A stretch of DNA of 64,000 bases from Meiothermus sp. (GCF_026004075.1 NZ_BPIK01000001.1:1280041-1344040); one strand, 5' to 3'. Positions 8,634 to 17,266 are shown, counted from the stretch's first letter. Translations and numbers: made by a program. Notes: generated by a model from the letters alone, not told the origin.

Positions 8634-11024
8634 TTATTCCGGTTGAGGCGTATAGCTAAAGTGCCAAGTCTGCCCTGCAGATAAATTGATTTTTGAAATG
8701 GTGTCCCCCCCATACACCTGGCTGACCCCCTGCGCTGCCCCTGTAAAAAACAGTACACCGGAGCGATCCGCGGGCGCAGTGAATGTAACCTCATTTGTGG
8801 CGCGGTTCCAGGTGGCGGTGATACCGGCTTGCAGCAAGTTGGTGTGGTTGGTGCGTTCGGCCACATAATCCCCAATCTCGTCCCAGGAGGGGTTGAGCAC
8901 CGGGATGTTGTAGTAGCTGGTGTATTTCTGCATCAAGCGGTTCAGGTAATCGAACACCAGGCTGCGCCCTGGCTCATACTCGCGCAGGTTGGCCTGGTGG
9001 AAGTAGTGCGAGCTGGCGCTAACCTGCAGGTGGTAGAGGGCCAGGTTGGTTTCCTGCTCGAGGATTTCCTGGTAAGTGAGCGCCCTAGGCCAGTATGGGA
9101 AGCGCCCACCCGGTGCGTAAATATAGTTGTAGAACGATGTGGCCTCAGCCGGGGTGGTCACTGTGTAGGCAATGTTGGTGGGCCAGACCGGAATCATTAG
9201 CAGGCTGGGGCGCAGCGCCACCCCGCAGATGGGGCAGGGGGGTTTGTGGCTACCCACCGAGTAGTTGCCGTGGATGTAGCGAATACCCAGTTCAACCGCG
9301 CGGTCGAGGAGGGCCTGATTGGCGCAGACCAGGCCAAAATCCTTGCGCGGTTCATCCGAACCAGGGCCGATGGACCCCGAAACCGCAGGGCACTCCGAGG
9401 GTAGGGTTGGGGGAACCAGCGGAGCCGGGGCGGGGCTACGGTACCAGCCCAGGCCCGAGAGTTCACCGGTTTTGAGGGTCTTGGTGCTGTACCAAAGGCC
9501 CATCTGGTTGGCCAGGCGGGTGTTCTCGGCAATCTGGAAGCGCAGCGCAGCAGGGTCGGTGATGTTGTCCATGGAGGGGTGGTCGCGGGTGTGGTTGACC
9601 CAGCGCATCCGGCTGGCCAGGCACTTGGTTAGGCTGGACAGGGGGTCGCCGCTGGACACCCCTGGGTTGCAACTGGCCGCCACACCGAGGTTCACCCCGC
9701 GCCCGTTGAAGGCCAGGTTCAGCATGAAGCCGTTGCTGAGCGGGTAGCTGGCATTGAGCTGGCGCTGCTGCTGGTACACCGACCACGCATCCTGTGCCGA
9801 AAGCCTGAAGGGCTGGGGCCGGTAGCGCAGGGGATCGCCGGGCTGGAGGGCATCGTCCCACCAGTCGGACTCGAGGCCCCAGTCGTCCACGTCAACGGCC
9901 AGAATATGCCGCCGCTCCCCGATGAACAGGCCCCGCGTAGCCCAGCGAACGAGGCCGTAGCCCAGCAGTTGGGTGTGCAGCAGGTAGGGGTTGCTGGCAA
10001 AGGTCAGGGCGATGCGCTCACGTCCATCGGAAGACCTGCTAAACACCCCCAGCACATTTCCGCTCGAGTCCTGCAAAAGCGGCTGCACCAAACAGCCAGG
10101 TGACTCCTCGGGCTCGGCCAAACGAGCCGGGTAAAGATAGGCGTTCCGAATGGGGATCTCTGCGTTTGGGTTGAGGTAGCTAAACACACCCCGCCCCTCA
10201 GGGGTAAGGGTCATCTGAACAGGGGGGAATTCAGGTGGGTCGCCCGGCGGATTGGTGGCCGGGTTATCGGTGCGCACTCCTTCATCGCCCGCTGGCCGAA
10301 CCGACCGAATGCAATAATCCTCGGGATCAGCGGCGCGCGTATTGGGGGTGCCAGGCCCCGGAAAGGTATACAGCGAGACCGAGCGCACCGCATAGCGCCG
10401 TTGGTAGTCCCACAACCGAAGCCACTCATCCCCGCTAAATGCGCTTTCAAAAAACCCCGGCAAGGCTTCGTAAGCCAGGTTGTTGCTGGCCAGTAAGATG
10501 GCCTGGAAGCGCCCACCCGAGCTATCTTCCAGCATCGTTGGGGTTAGATCTTGCGTAGCAGCAATCAAGACCTCGTAGTTGGCCCCTAGTTGGTCGAGCA
10601 AGGCCCGCCAGGCTTGCAGGCCGGGGTCTTCGGGGGTTGGGCCAATCACCAGGATGCGCAGCGCCACCTGGTTTTGGGGAAGCGCCTGTGTTTGCACCCC
10701 TTCGCGCTGGGGCTGTAGCGAGCCCGGAATACGCACCTCGGGCAAGGGGCGGTTGGCATCGGCTTTCTGGAGCGGCAGGGCCACCGGAGCGCCCTCGAAG
10801 CGGGGCATCGAGGGGGTCTGAGGGGATGCTTCGGGGGCCTGGGCAGCATCGTTGCCCCTTTGCAGGTTGCACCCAGACAACAATAGAAGGACAACCATGG
10901 CTGTTGCCACGATTACCCGGGACAGCAGCTTGGGTTGTGGGGGGCGTACTGCCCTACACACCGTACCAGGTAGATGCAAAAGCTGCGATAGGATGAGGGT
11001 GATGGTTTGGATGATGTTTTTCAT
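8634..11024 (-). CDS. Lipoprotein polysaccharide deacetylase (CE18/PelA-C-like)
   Basis: A 796-residue exported lipoprotein. A basic and hydrophobic N-terminus leads to VVLLLLSGC, a lipobox with the acylated Cys near residue 52; the start may therefore be later than ATG 11024, since about 30 residues precede a normal-looking signal peptide. The mature part has a Pro-rich linker, a Rossmann-like region (about 110-200), and a deacetylase core with HILAVDVDDWGLES (metal-binding and catalytic Asp pair) and NHTRDHPSMD (the HxxxH metal pair). This pattern fits CE18, the family of fungal Agd3 and the PelA deacetylase domain. A beta-sandwich-like C-terminus closes it. Likely role: deacetylating the polysaccharide outside the membrane. 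GAGGGG lies about 11 nt upstream of ATG 11024. Confidence 0.8.
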   Translation of the reverse strand: MKNIIQTITLILSQLLHLPGTVCRAVRPPQPKLLSRVIVATAMVVLLLLSGCNLQRGNDAAQAPEASPQTPSMPRFEGAPVALPLQKADANRPLPEVRIPGSLQPQREGVQTQALPQNQVALRILVIGPTPEDPGLQAWRALLDQLGANYEVLIAATQDLTPTMLEDSSGGRFQAILLASNNLAYEALPGFFESAFSGDEWLRLWDYQRRYAVRSVSLYTFPGPGTPNTRAADPEDYCIRSVRPAGDEGVRTDNPATNPPGDPPEFPPVQMTLTPEGRGVFSYLNPNAEIPIRNAYLYPARLAEPEESPGCLVQPLLQDSSGNVLGVFSRSSDGRERIALTFASNPYLLHTQLLGYGLVRWATRGLFIGERRHILAVDVDDWGLESDWWDDALQPGDPLRYRPQPFRLSAQDAWSVYQQQRQLNASYPLSNGFMLNLAFNGRGVNLGVAASCNPGVSSGDPLSSLTKCLASRMRWVNHTRDHPSMDNITDPAALRFQIAENTRLANQMGLWYSTKTLKTGELSGLGWYRSPAPAPLVPPTLPSECPAVSGSIGPGSDEPRKDFGLVCANQALLDRAVELGIRYIHGNYSVGSHKPPCPICGVALRPSLLMIPVWPTNIAYTVTTPAEATSFYNYIYAPGGRFPYWPRALTYQEILEQETNLALYHLQVSASSHYFHQANLREYEPGRSLVFDYLNRLMQKYTSYYNIPVLNPSWDEIGDYVAERTNHTNLLQAGITATWNRATNEVTFTAPADRSGVLFFTGAAQGVSQVYGGDTISKINLSAGQTWHFSYTPQPE

Positions 11025-11147
11025 TCTTTTTTGGCCCCTCTTGTTGACTACGGCAGAAAAGCAATGGTTCCCTGAACCTTAGGGTAGAGGAAGATTTCAA
11101 AACACATTGAGATAACCAGCTTGTTACCTTTCGTTACATTAACCGCG

Positions 11148-11177
11148 TATAGAGCACAGACATATCCCCTTTTTCAA
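11148..11177 (-). promoter_or_regulatory. Possible promoter of the deacetylase-pelF transcript
   Basis: Read on the minus strand: TTGAAA (11172-11177), an 18-nt spacer and TCTATA (11148-11153). This would leave a leader of roughly 120 nt before the deacetylase start at 11024. The boxes are imperfect and the call is tentative. Confidence 0.35.
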
Positions 11178-11179
11178 GG

Positions 11180-11331
11180 TTGACGGGTTCAAAATTACCC
11201 TCGCTTATAGCTTCACAAAAAACCGCAGAGCTGTCCAGGGGCACACTTCACCGCAGTTATGCCCCGCCTTTGCTCAGTGGCTAAGGTATGTGCAAATCCC
11301 ACTCGAGCCCCCAGGGCTCGGTGGGATTTTT
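11180..11331 (+). other. Intergenic region with possible small structured RNA
   Basis: The 343-bp gap 11025-11367 holds no convincing gene. On the plus strand, TTGACG at 11180-11185 and CTTATA/TTATAG near 11204-11210 could form a promoter. The following 115 nt contain a GGGGCA...TGCCCC pair around 11238-11265 and a TTTGC...GCAAA pair, and end at the strong terminator at 11295-11331. This would be a small RNA antisense to the 5' leader of the deacetylase transcript. The same inverted repeats also fold on the minus strand, so it could instead be leader structure for that transcript. I do not match it to a known riboswitch class. Confidence 0.3.
11295..11331. terminator. Strong intrinsic terminator, bidirectional
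   Basis: Arms AATCCCAC-T-CGAGCCC and GGGCTCG-GTGGGATT around a CCA loop give about 15 paired bases with one bulge. On the plus strand the stem runs into TTTTT. On the minus strand it ends in TTT, and it lies 37 bp after the stop of the GH114 gene, so it may separate that gene from the downstream deacetylase transcript. Confidence 0.75.
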
Positions 11332-11367
11332 GCGTCTAGAGCGTTTTATTTCGACTTAACGGGGGAG

Positions 11368-12222
11368 TTACCTGCACTCTTCTACCCAAGCATCCAGCTC
11401 TCGCCGCTTGAGGATGGAAAAAATACCCAGGCTGGTGCTGTTGGAGCAGAACTGCGAGGCGCTTTTAATGCGGGTATCGGTGTATTCGATGTTGAGCACC
11501 GGCTTACCGGCTTGCACCATGGGCCGGGTCTGGTTGCACCAGCCCTGGTCAAAGCACTCCTCGGTAACGAGAAAATCGAAGTCGTTGATGAGCTTTGGGA
11601 GCAGTTCGGTGGTGTTTTTGAGACCGATAGCCAGGCCGCGCTGGTGGGCTTCGGCTGCCAGCCAGCGGTTGAAGCGAACCTGATCCTGGGCCGTGAGGGG
11701 AAAGCCGGTGTTGTTCTGGTAGCCATTCACGTTGTCGGGGTCTACCCCCACAAAACCTTTTTGCTTGCAGAGGTCGAGCCGGGCCCGCAGGATGGGGGCC
11801 AGCTTATCAATCTGGCGGATATCCAGCCAGCGCTCCCCCGGCCAGCCGTCGTAGTTGCGGCCCAGTACCTCGGGGGGAAACTGGTTTTTGTCGGGCCGCC
11901 AGTTTTCCCAGGAGCCTGCGCTCAGGTAGCAAACTGCCTTGACCCCCCTGGCTGCCAGCTCCTGCACCACGCTGGCTGGGGTATCGAATAAATCCACGTT
12001 ATAGACAGCAACCTGGCGGGTTTTGTCCAGGGTGCCGGCGTACTGGATATGCCAGGTGGCGTTGGCCGCGGGCTTCCACCAACTGCCTGGGGCTGGGGCC
12101 GGAGGCGCGGGGTTAGCCGGAGGGGAAGGGGTAGGGCTCGGGGTACTCACGTCTGGGATACTTCCACAGGCCGTAACAGCGATGGCCAACATCCACAGGT
12201 AGCGCAACATATGCAGCATCAT
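11368..12222 (-). CDS. Endo-alpha-1,4-polygalactosaminidase (GH114) lipoprotein
   Basis: Secreted lipoprotein hydrolase of family GH114 (TM1410 type), 284 residues, expected to cut alpha-1,4-galactosamine-containing polysaccharide. A short signal peptide ends in the lipobox VTAC (Cys near residue 19), followed by a Pro-rich linker to about residue 47. Barrel motifs include WHIQYAG, VAVYNVDLFDT, VCYLSAGSWENWRP, FVGVDPDNVNGY (catalytic Asp) and FLVTEECFDQGWC (catalytic Glu). GGAG lies 5 nt before ATG 12222. It sits upstream of, and in the same orientation as, the Pel-like genes. Likely roles are trimming the product or releasing cells from biofilm. It has its own promoter and a terminator. Confidence 0.88.
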   Translation of the reverse strand: MMLHMLRYLWMLAIAVTACGSIPDVSTPSPTPSPPANPAPPAPAPGSWWKPAANATWHIQYAGTLDKTRQVAVYNVDLFDTPASVVQELAARGVKAVCYLSAGSWENWRPDKNQFPPEVLGRNYDGWPGERWLDIRQIDKLAPILRARLDLCKQKGFVGVDPDNVNGYQNNTGFPLTAQDQVRFNRWLAAEAHQRGLAIGLKNTTELLPKLINDFDFLVTEECFDQGWCNQTRPMVQAGKPVLNIEYTDTRIKSASQFCSNSTSLGIFSILKRRELDAWVEECR

Positions 12223-12285
12223 TTGACTCCGGATGGATCAGGGTATTGTGGAGATGGGATGTAGGCCCCTTGAGCAACTTCTCAT

Positions 12286-12314
12286 ATAGTACCCTCCCAG
12301 GGTAGGTCACTCAA
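12286..12314 (-). promoter_or_regulatory. Promoter of the GH114 gene with a spacer palindrome
   Basis: Minus strand: TTGAGT (12309-12314), a 17-nt spacer and TACTAT (12286-12291). The palindrome TACCCT-CCC-AGGGTA (12290-12304) lies in the spacer and touches the -10 box, which is where a repressor operator would sit. The promoter of the divergent lipoprotein gene begins 16 bp away, so one regulator could act on both. The regulator is unknown. Confidence 0.6.
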
Positions 12315-12329
12315 GTAACGCTACCTGGC

Positions 12330-12357
12330 TTGACATCGTTTGGGTGGGTGCTATCGT
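12330..12357 (+). promoter_or_regulatory. Leaderless promoter of the large lipoprotein gene
   Basis: A consensus -35 box TTGACA (12330-12335), a 16-nt spacer and TATCGT (12352-12357), followed after 6 nt by GTG 12364. The geometry equals that of cdd, so a leaderless transcript is expected. Confidence 0.65.
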
Positions 12358-12363
12358 CAAAGC

Positions 12364-14748
12364 GTGAGGATGAGTGCATTCAAGAACTGTTTATGGGTAA
12401 TGTTAGCCACGCTGCTGTTGCTGGCAGGCTGTACGCGGCCCAACCCCCAACCCAGCGTGCAAATAACCTTCGCGCCCACCAGCCTAACCCTCAAGCAGGG
12501 TGAAACCAGGGATGTCGCCATTACCCTCGTGCGAACCAACCTAACTGGATATGTTGTGCTCGAGCTAACAAACCCTCCACCCGCTGGAGTGAAAGCCATC
12601 TTTGAACCCAACAGCATTCTCGGCAATACCACCACCCTGCGGGTACAGGCTTCGGGCAGTGCCACCCCCGGCAACTTCACCCTGCAAGTACGTGTATCGC
12701 AGGGCGGCTTTTCTCAGACCGCCGACCTGCCCCTCCAGGTGGAACCAGCCAGCGCGCCCGATTTGCAACTGAGCCTCGATAACCTCACCCCCAGCATCCG
12801 CCAGGGGCAGAGCGCAGACCTGCTGTTGAATGTGGTACGCGTCAATGTGGCGGGTACTTTGGAGCTGTACCTCGAGCAGCAAAACGGCGCCCCCTTGCCC
12901 GACGGCCTTAGTGCGACTTTTAGTCCTACCCTGCCCAACAGCACCCTTTCCATCCTGCGGATTTCGGTGGCCCCCACGGCGAGCATTACCCCATACCCCC
13001 TGCGTATCCGGGCCAAATTGGGTAGCCTCGAGCGCACCCTGGACTTCACCCTCACAGTCCTGGAGGCCTTGCCAGAACCCGACTTCCAGCTAAACCTGGC
13101 CCAGAATATCAGCCTTCAGCGGGGAGAGACCAGCAGCGGGACCATAGCAATTACTCGTATTAATTTATCCGGCCCCATCGCCCTGAGCCTCGAGCGCTCC
13201 GACGGCACTCCGCTACCCACAGGCATCCGCGCAACCTTTGCACCGGCCGAAACAGACAGCACTAGTTCCACCCTTACCATTTCCGCCGCCTCAGACCTGC
13301 CCCTGGGAGACTATATGCTACGGGTACGGGGTGTGCAGGGCACGCTCGAGCGCACCGCTCTGGTACTGCTAAATGTGTTTGATCAGGCCGAGCTTACCGC
13401 TAACGGAGCCATCTGGGTTGCCGCCCAGGGCGATAGCGGAGCCTGGCAGGTAGTACAACCCACCGCTGGCAGCTACCGCCTTCGCATTGGCAACACTGCG
13501 GAACGCTATGGCTGGGCGGTGGTGTGCAGCAGAACCGAGGCCGGCCTCACCACCCATCAGGTGAGCGTCTACCAGCTCACGCTGGGCGAGGCGCGTGGCC
13601 TGGTCTTGCAGTGTCCCCCGGCAGCCACCAGTGGTTTCTTCTCGAACCTGAACGGGCAGTTGAACGGTCTGGCAGGCAGCTACGGCCAGGTAGCCTACGG
13701 CACCGCCAGCGACTTTGTAGACCCGGCCCGAACGGGCGACTTCCCCCCCACCCCGGCCTACTCTGGCTACCTGCTGCAAGGCGTGCGCCAGGGCACCGCC
13801 GACCTGATGGCCCTGCGCTACTTACCCCCCAGCGCACCTGGCACCATATTCCAGGCAGATCGGGCCGTATTCGAGCGAAACTATTCCGTGGGAGGCAACC
13901 AAACGTTTAATCTTGACACCAACGGGCCCAACTCGTTTGCCCTCGAGGGCTCCTACACCGCCACCTTAACCAACCCCAACCCCGCGGCCCAGGGCCTGAG
14001 CTACCTGGCCTACCTGACCCCCACCACCCAGACCCTTTACCTGGCGGACAGCCAGCAAAAGGCGGCCAATCTAACCTACAGCGCCATCCCCGCCGGTCAG
14101 CGGATGCCCAACGAGTTCTATGTTTTCAATGCCCGCGAGACCACCTTCAGCAACCTGAGCCTGCGTTCCCGGCAGGCGCTGCGGGGCTTTGCCAACCCCC
14201 AGAACCTGAGCACCAGCTTCCTGAGCCTGCCGGAAGCCCATCTGAACCTGCAAAACAACCGCTTCCAGACCACCTGGAGCCCGTATTCGTGGTCAGGCAG
14301 CGGCAGCCAACTGTTCAGCCTGCAGCTCGAGCAGTTGGCGGTGGCCCCCAACACCAACCTCGAGTGGCACCTGCACCTCTCGCAGGGCTGGCTGGGCAGC
14401 ACCAACAGCTACACCGTCCCCGACCTCGCTCAGACCTGTGCGGCCACCCAGACCCCCTGCGCCCCCTCCCCTGCCAACGCCCCCGCCAACGGCTGGCAAG
14501 CCGCCTGGGGTTTGCGAAGCAACCTCGAGCTTGACTGGTCGTTTAGCGCGGTGCAGGTGAGCCTTCCCCTGACCGACTGGCTGCCCCTGGCCCAGAGCCC
14601 CCTCCCGCCCACCGGCCTCAACCTGGATGGCTTCAGCTTTGATGCCGCCAGCGCTGGGGGCATTTACAACGCCAGCAGGCTCTCGGCGCAGCACCAGGTA
14701 AAAGCCAAGGAACCGCGCTTACTGCCGTTCTGGCTTGCACCCCGCTGA
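12364..14748 (+). CDS. Large lipoprotein with three Ig-like repeats, unknown function
   Basis: A 794-residue lipoprotein with signal peptide and lipobox LLLAGC. The first 330 residues hold three repeats of about 105 residues with a shared pattern: F/LAPTSLTLKQGET, LTPSIRQGQSADL and NISLQRGETSSG, each followed by V/I-R-x-N-L/V-x-G and an acidic-polar strand. They look like beta-sandwich (Ig-like) domains. The remaining 450 residues are an Asn/Gln/Ser-rich, probably all-beta region with no motif I know. The start GTG 12364 is set by the promoter. It diverges from the polysaccharide genes, and I infer a surface or polymer-binding role. Codon use resembles its neighbours. Confidence 0.7.
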   Translation: MRMSAFKNCLWVMLATLLLLAGCTRPNPQPSVQITFAPTSLTLKQGETRDVAITLVRTNLTGYVVLELTNPPPAGVKAIFEPNSILGNTTTLRVQASGSATPGNFTLQVRVSQGGFSQTADLPLQVEPASAPDLQLSLDNLTPSIRQGQSADLLLNVVRVNVAGTLELYLEQQNGAPLPDGLSATFSPTLPNSTLSILRISVAPTASITPYPLRIRAKLGSLERTLDFTLTVLEALPEPDFQLNLAQNISLQRGETSSGTIAITRINLSGPIALSLERSDGTPLPTGIRATFAPAETDSTSSTLTISAASDLPLGDYMLRVRGVQGTLERTALVLLNVFDQAELTANGAIWVAAQGDSGAWQVVQPTAGSYRLRIGNTAERYGWAVVCSRTEAGLTTHQVSVYQLTLGEARGLVLQCPPAATSGFFSNLNGQLNGLAGSYGQVAYGTASDFVDPARTGDFPPTPAYSGYLLQGVRQGTADLMALRYLPPSAPGTIFQADRAVFERNYSVGGNQTFNLDTNGPNSFALEGSYTATLTNPNPAAQGLSYLAYLTPTTQTLYLADSQQKAANLTYSAIPAGQRMPNEFYVFNARETTFSNLSLRSRQALRGFANPQNLSTSFLSLPEAHLNLQNNRFQTTWSPYSWSGSGSQLFSLQLEQLAVAPNTNLEWHLHLSQGWLGSTNSYTVPDLAQTCAATQTPCAPSPANAPANGWQAAWGLRSNLELDWSFSAVQVSLPLTDWLPLAQSPLPPTGLNLDGFSFDAASAGGIYNASRLSAQHQVKAKEPRLLPFWLAPR

Positions 14749-14750
14749 GG

Positions 14751-16340
14751 TCAAAACGGTAGCTCGGCCCGCACGGTGGTACCCTGGTTTTCTACCGATA
14801 CCACCTCAAAACGCCCCCCTCGCGCCTCCACCCGTTCGCGCATCTGGGTCAGGCCAAACCCGCCCAGACCGTTCGCTGAGGTGCCAGCTTTAAACCCCCG
14901 CCCGTTGTCGCTGATCTCCAGCACGCCACCCCGTTCGCCCAGCGGGGTGAGCCTGACCTGCACCAAACCGGGCCGGGCGTGCTTGGCCGCGTTGGTAAGG
15001 GCTTCCTGTAGCACCCGGAAAAAGACCAGCTCGGAGGCCTGGGAGAGTTCGATTTTTTCGGGCAGGCTGAGGCGCACCCGGAAACCCGCCTGCTCGGCAA
15101 AGGCGGTAGCGTAGCGCCGCACCGATTCCAGGAAGCCGTAGCGCTCGAGGTCGATGGGCCGCAGGGCAAAAATGCTACGGCGCACCTCGCGAATCTGGGC
15201 GCGCAAGGTCTCTTTGACCTGGTGCAACTCTTCCAGGGCCCGTTCAGGATCGGTTTGTAGCAGGCGCTCGGACAGGTCGAGCTTGAGGGCCATGAAGGCC
15301 AGGGCCTGGGCGATACCGTCGTGGATTTCGCGGGCGATGCGGTTACGCTCCTCGGTAAGGGCCAGCTCCTCGGCCCGCAGATACGCCTGGGCGTTGCGCA
15401 CCGCCAGGGTAACCTGCGCGGCCAGGAAGCGTAAGAAGGGCAGGCGTTGGCGCAGGTTTTCGGCCTCGCCCTGCACCAGCAACAACCCGATGGCGGACTG
15501 CTCGCGCAGGGGTACGGCCAGCAGGTTCTCACTCACAAACACCGGCGATTCCAGGGCTTCCTTCCAGCGCTGATCGGGCATAAAAGCATGAGGGGGCAGC
15601 TCGAGGTTGCGCAACACCTGGGGTTGTAAAAAGTTTTCCTCGTCCAGCAAAAGCACCCCGCCCCCGGTGGCCCCTGCCCAGGCCAGGATGCGATCCATCA
15701 GGCGCTCGAGCAACCGGCCCAGGTTGGCCTCGGCCCGCAGGGCCTGATCTACCTCGTAGAGCGTGAGCAGATCGCGGCTGCGGGCTCGCACCGATTCCAG
15801 CGCCCCAGCCACCTCAGCCACCAACACCTCCAGAAAAGCCCGCTCCTCGTTGGAGAGCGGGCGGGACAGGGTCACCTCGAGCTTCCCATCCAAGCCCGGT
15901 AGCTTTACTTCATACAAAGGCCCCGAACCTGCCCTAAAGCCGGGCGAGGTAGCCCGTACCCCCTCAAGGGTCAGGGCGGCCTCCATACCCAGTGCCTGGG
16001 CTACCTCCTGCACCACCGAGGCCAGGGCCTGCTCGAGGTTGTCGGCCGCCGAGGCCCGCTTGAGGATGTTGCCCACGGCCTCCAGCCGTCGGTTGGCTAC
16101 CTCCAGCGCCCGCTGGGCCCGCTCGCGGTCTTGTACCTGCTGGGCAATCCACTCCAGGGTCATCCAGGTGACCAGGGGCCCCACCAGACCATAAAAGCCC
16201 ATCCGCAGCCAGAAGGCCACCGGCTGCCCCTGATAGGGCTCGAGGGAAAGCTCAAAGAGCACCACCACCAGCACAATCGCTAGCGGCAAAATCAGCCGGT
16301 ATAGCTTGATCAGGCGATACAGGCTCGGGGCAGGCTCCAT
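14751..16340 (-). CDS. Sensor histidine kinase, NarL/DegS type with GAF domains
   Basis: Membrane-bound sensor kinase of the HisKA_3 type, 529 residues. Two or three membrane helices occupy residues 10-65, a coiled-coil linker follows, and two GAF-like domains lie at about 85-185 and 190-320. The dimerisation and phosphoacceptor segment is EERNRIAREIHDGIAQALAFM, with the phosphorylated His. The HATPase domain is shown by ALTNAAKHA (N box) and ISDNGRGF and GGFGLTQMRERV (G boxes). No response regulator gene is in the window, so its partner is unknown. The stop is 3 nt from that of the convergent lipoprotein gene. It could respond to membrane or small-molecule signals; the ligand is not readable. 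Confidence 0.9.
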   Translation of the reverse strand: MEPAPSLYRLIKLYRLILPLAIVLVVVLFELSLEPYQGQPVAFWLRMGFYGLVGPLVTWMTLEWIAQQVQDRERAQRALEVANRRLEAVGNILKRASAADNLEQALASVVQEVAQALGMEAALTLEGVRATSPGFRAGSGPLYEVKLPGLDGKLEVTLSRPLSNEERAFLEVLVAEVAGALESVRARSRDLLTLYEVDQALRAEANLGRLLERLMDRILAWAGATGGGVLLLDEENFLQPQVLRNLELPPHAFMPDQRWKEALESPVFVSENLLAVPLREQSAIGLLLVQGEAENLRQRLPFLRFLAAQVTLAVRNAQAYLRAEELALTEERNRIAREIHDGIAQALAFMALKLDLSERLLQTDPERALEELHQVKETLRAQIREVRRSIFALRPIDLERYGFLESVRRYATAFAEQAGFRVRLSLPEKIELSQASELVFFRVLQEALTNAAKHARPGLVQVRLTPLGERGGVLEISDNGRGFKAGTSANGLGGFGLTQMRERVEARGGRFEVVSVENQGTTVRAELPF

Positions 16341-16348
16341 GCGAAACG

Positions 16349-16354
16349 ATTATA
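16349..16354 (-). promoter_or_regulatory. -10 box of the sensor kinase gene
   Basis: Minus-strand TATAAT, a perfect consensus, lies 8 nt before the ATG at 16340, fitting a leaderless or nearly leaderless transcript. No good -35 box is visible 17 nt upstream. Confidence 0.5.
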
Positions 16355-16404
16355 GGGGCGGCTTAGGGAAATCGCACGGTTTATCGGAAACCACAGGCTT
16401 TACA

Positions 16405-16428
16405 GGCGGCTTCGTGCAGGAAGCCGCC
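16405..16428. repeat. Perfect inverted repeat
   Basis: GGCGGCTTC, a 6-nt loop, then GAAGCCGCC, between the kinase start and the end of trmJ. It could fold as a terminator-like hairpin for trmJ, but no T-run follows on either strand. An operator is also possible. Confidence 0.45.
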
Positions 16429-16440
16429 ATGCAAACAGCT

Positions 16441-17214
16441 TTACCCTTCCAGGTCGGTTTTGCGTCTTCCATACTGGGCATACCAGCGGCTTTGGTGCAG
16501 AAAGCCCCGCAGGAACTGCAGCTCACCAGGGGTCAGCTGTGCCTTGTACAAGAGTCGTCTGAATCGCCTAATCGCGTAGGGCAGCCGTTTTTCATCGGTG
16601 AAGCCGATGCGCAAAATGTACTCGCGCAGGTCATCGAATAGCTGTTGCAGGGCTTCCTGGCTGGCGAGCTGGGCAGGCTCGGGCTTGGGTGGGGCCATGG
16701 CAACCCCAAAAATTTCGTAGCACAGCAGCAACACCGCCTGGGCCAGGTTCAGACTGGGTTGCTTGGGCGAGGTGGGAATGCGTACGATCAGCTGGGACAG
16801 GTCAATTTCATCGGTGGTCAGTCCCGAGGTCTCGCGCCCGAACACTACTGCCACCTTACCCTGTGGCGCTACCTGGGCAACCCGCTCGGCCATCGGCCGG
16901 GGCCCAACCACCGGCCCGGTATAAATCTCCCTTTCGCGCACCGTAGTGCCTACCACCATCCGCGCATCGGCCACGGCCTCGGGCAGGGTTTCCACCACCC
17001 TCATCCTGTCCAGGATATCCTCGGCGTGCACCGCTAAACGGTAGGCCATCGAACCCCCGGGGTGCCGTGCCAGATCCTCCCGCACCCGAGGCTCAGGCGC
17101 AACGAGCCACAAGTCCTGTATGCCAAAGTTCTGCATGGCACGGGCTGCGGCCCCAATGTTCATAGGTTCCTGGCTGCCTACCAGCACGATGCGGATGTTC
17201 TCGAGCCAATCCAT
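16441..17214 (-). CDS. trmJ: tRNA (cytidine/uridine-2'-O-)-methyltransferase TrmJ
   Basis: SPOUT-family RNA methyltransferase that 2'-O-methylates position 32 of tRNAs using S-adenosylmethionine. The 257-residue protein begins with IRIVLVGSQEPMNIGAAARAM (motif 1, with the conserved Asn and Arg), has VAVVFGRETSGLTTDEI (motif 2) and RIPTSPKQPSLNLAQAVLL (motif 3), which form the trefoil knot. A helical C-terminal extension of about 80 residues is typical of TrmJ. It is a single gene, with nothing else in the same direction closely upstream. Confidence 0.88.
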   Translation of the reverse strand: MDWLENIRIVLVGSQEPMNIGAAARAMQNFGIQDLWLVAPEPRVREDLARHPGGSMAYRLAVHAEDILDRMRVVETLPEAVADARMVVGTTVREREIYTGPVVGPRPMAERVAQVAPQGKVAVVFGRETSGLTTDEIDLSQLIVRIPTSPKQPSLNLAQAVLLLCYEIFGVAMAPPKPEPAQLASQEALQQLFDDLREYILRIGFTDEKRLPYAIRRFRRLLYKAQLTPGELQFLRGFLHQSRWYAQYGRRKTDLEG

Positions 17215-17266
17215 CGGCTATAGCCTAAGGGCTTGGGCCGGATGCGTCGAGGCTTTGGTTGTCGGT

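Noticed and set aside
11160-11290. c-di-GMP (GEMM) riboswitch before the polysaccharide genes
   Set aside because: A GAGCAAAGGC segment on the minus strand loosely recalls the GEMM core, but the rest of the consensus and the two-helix layout are not present.
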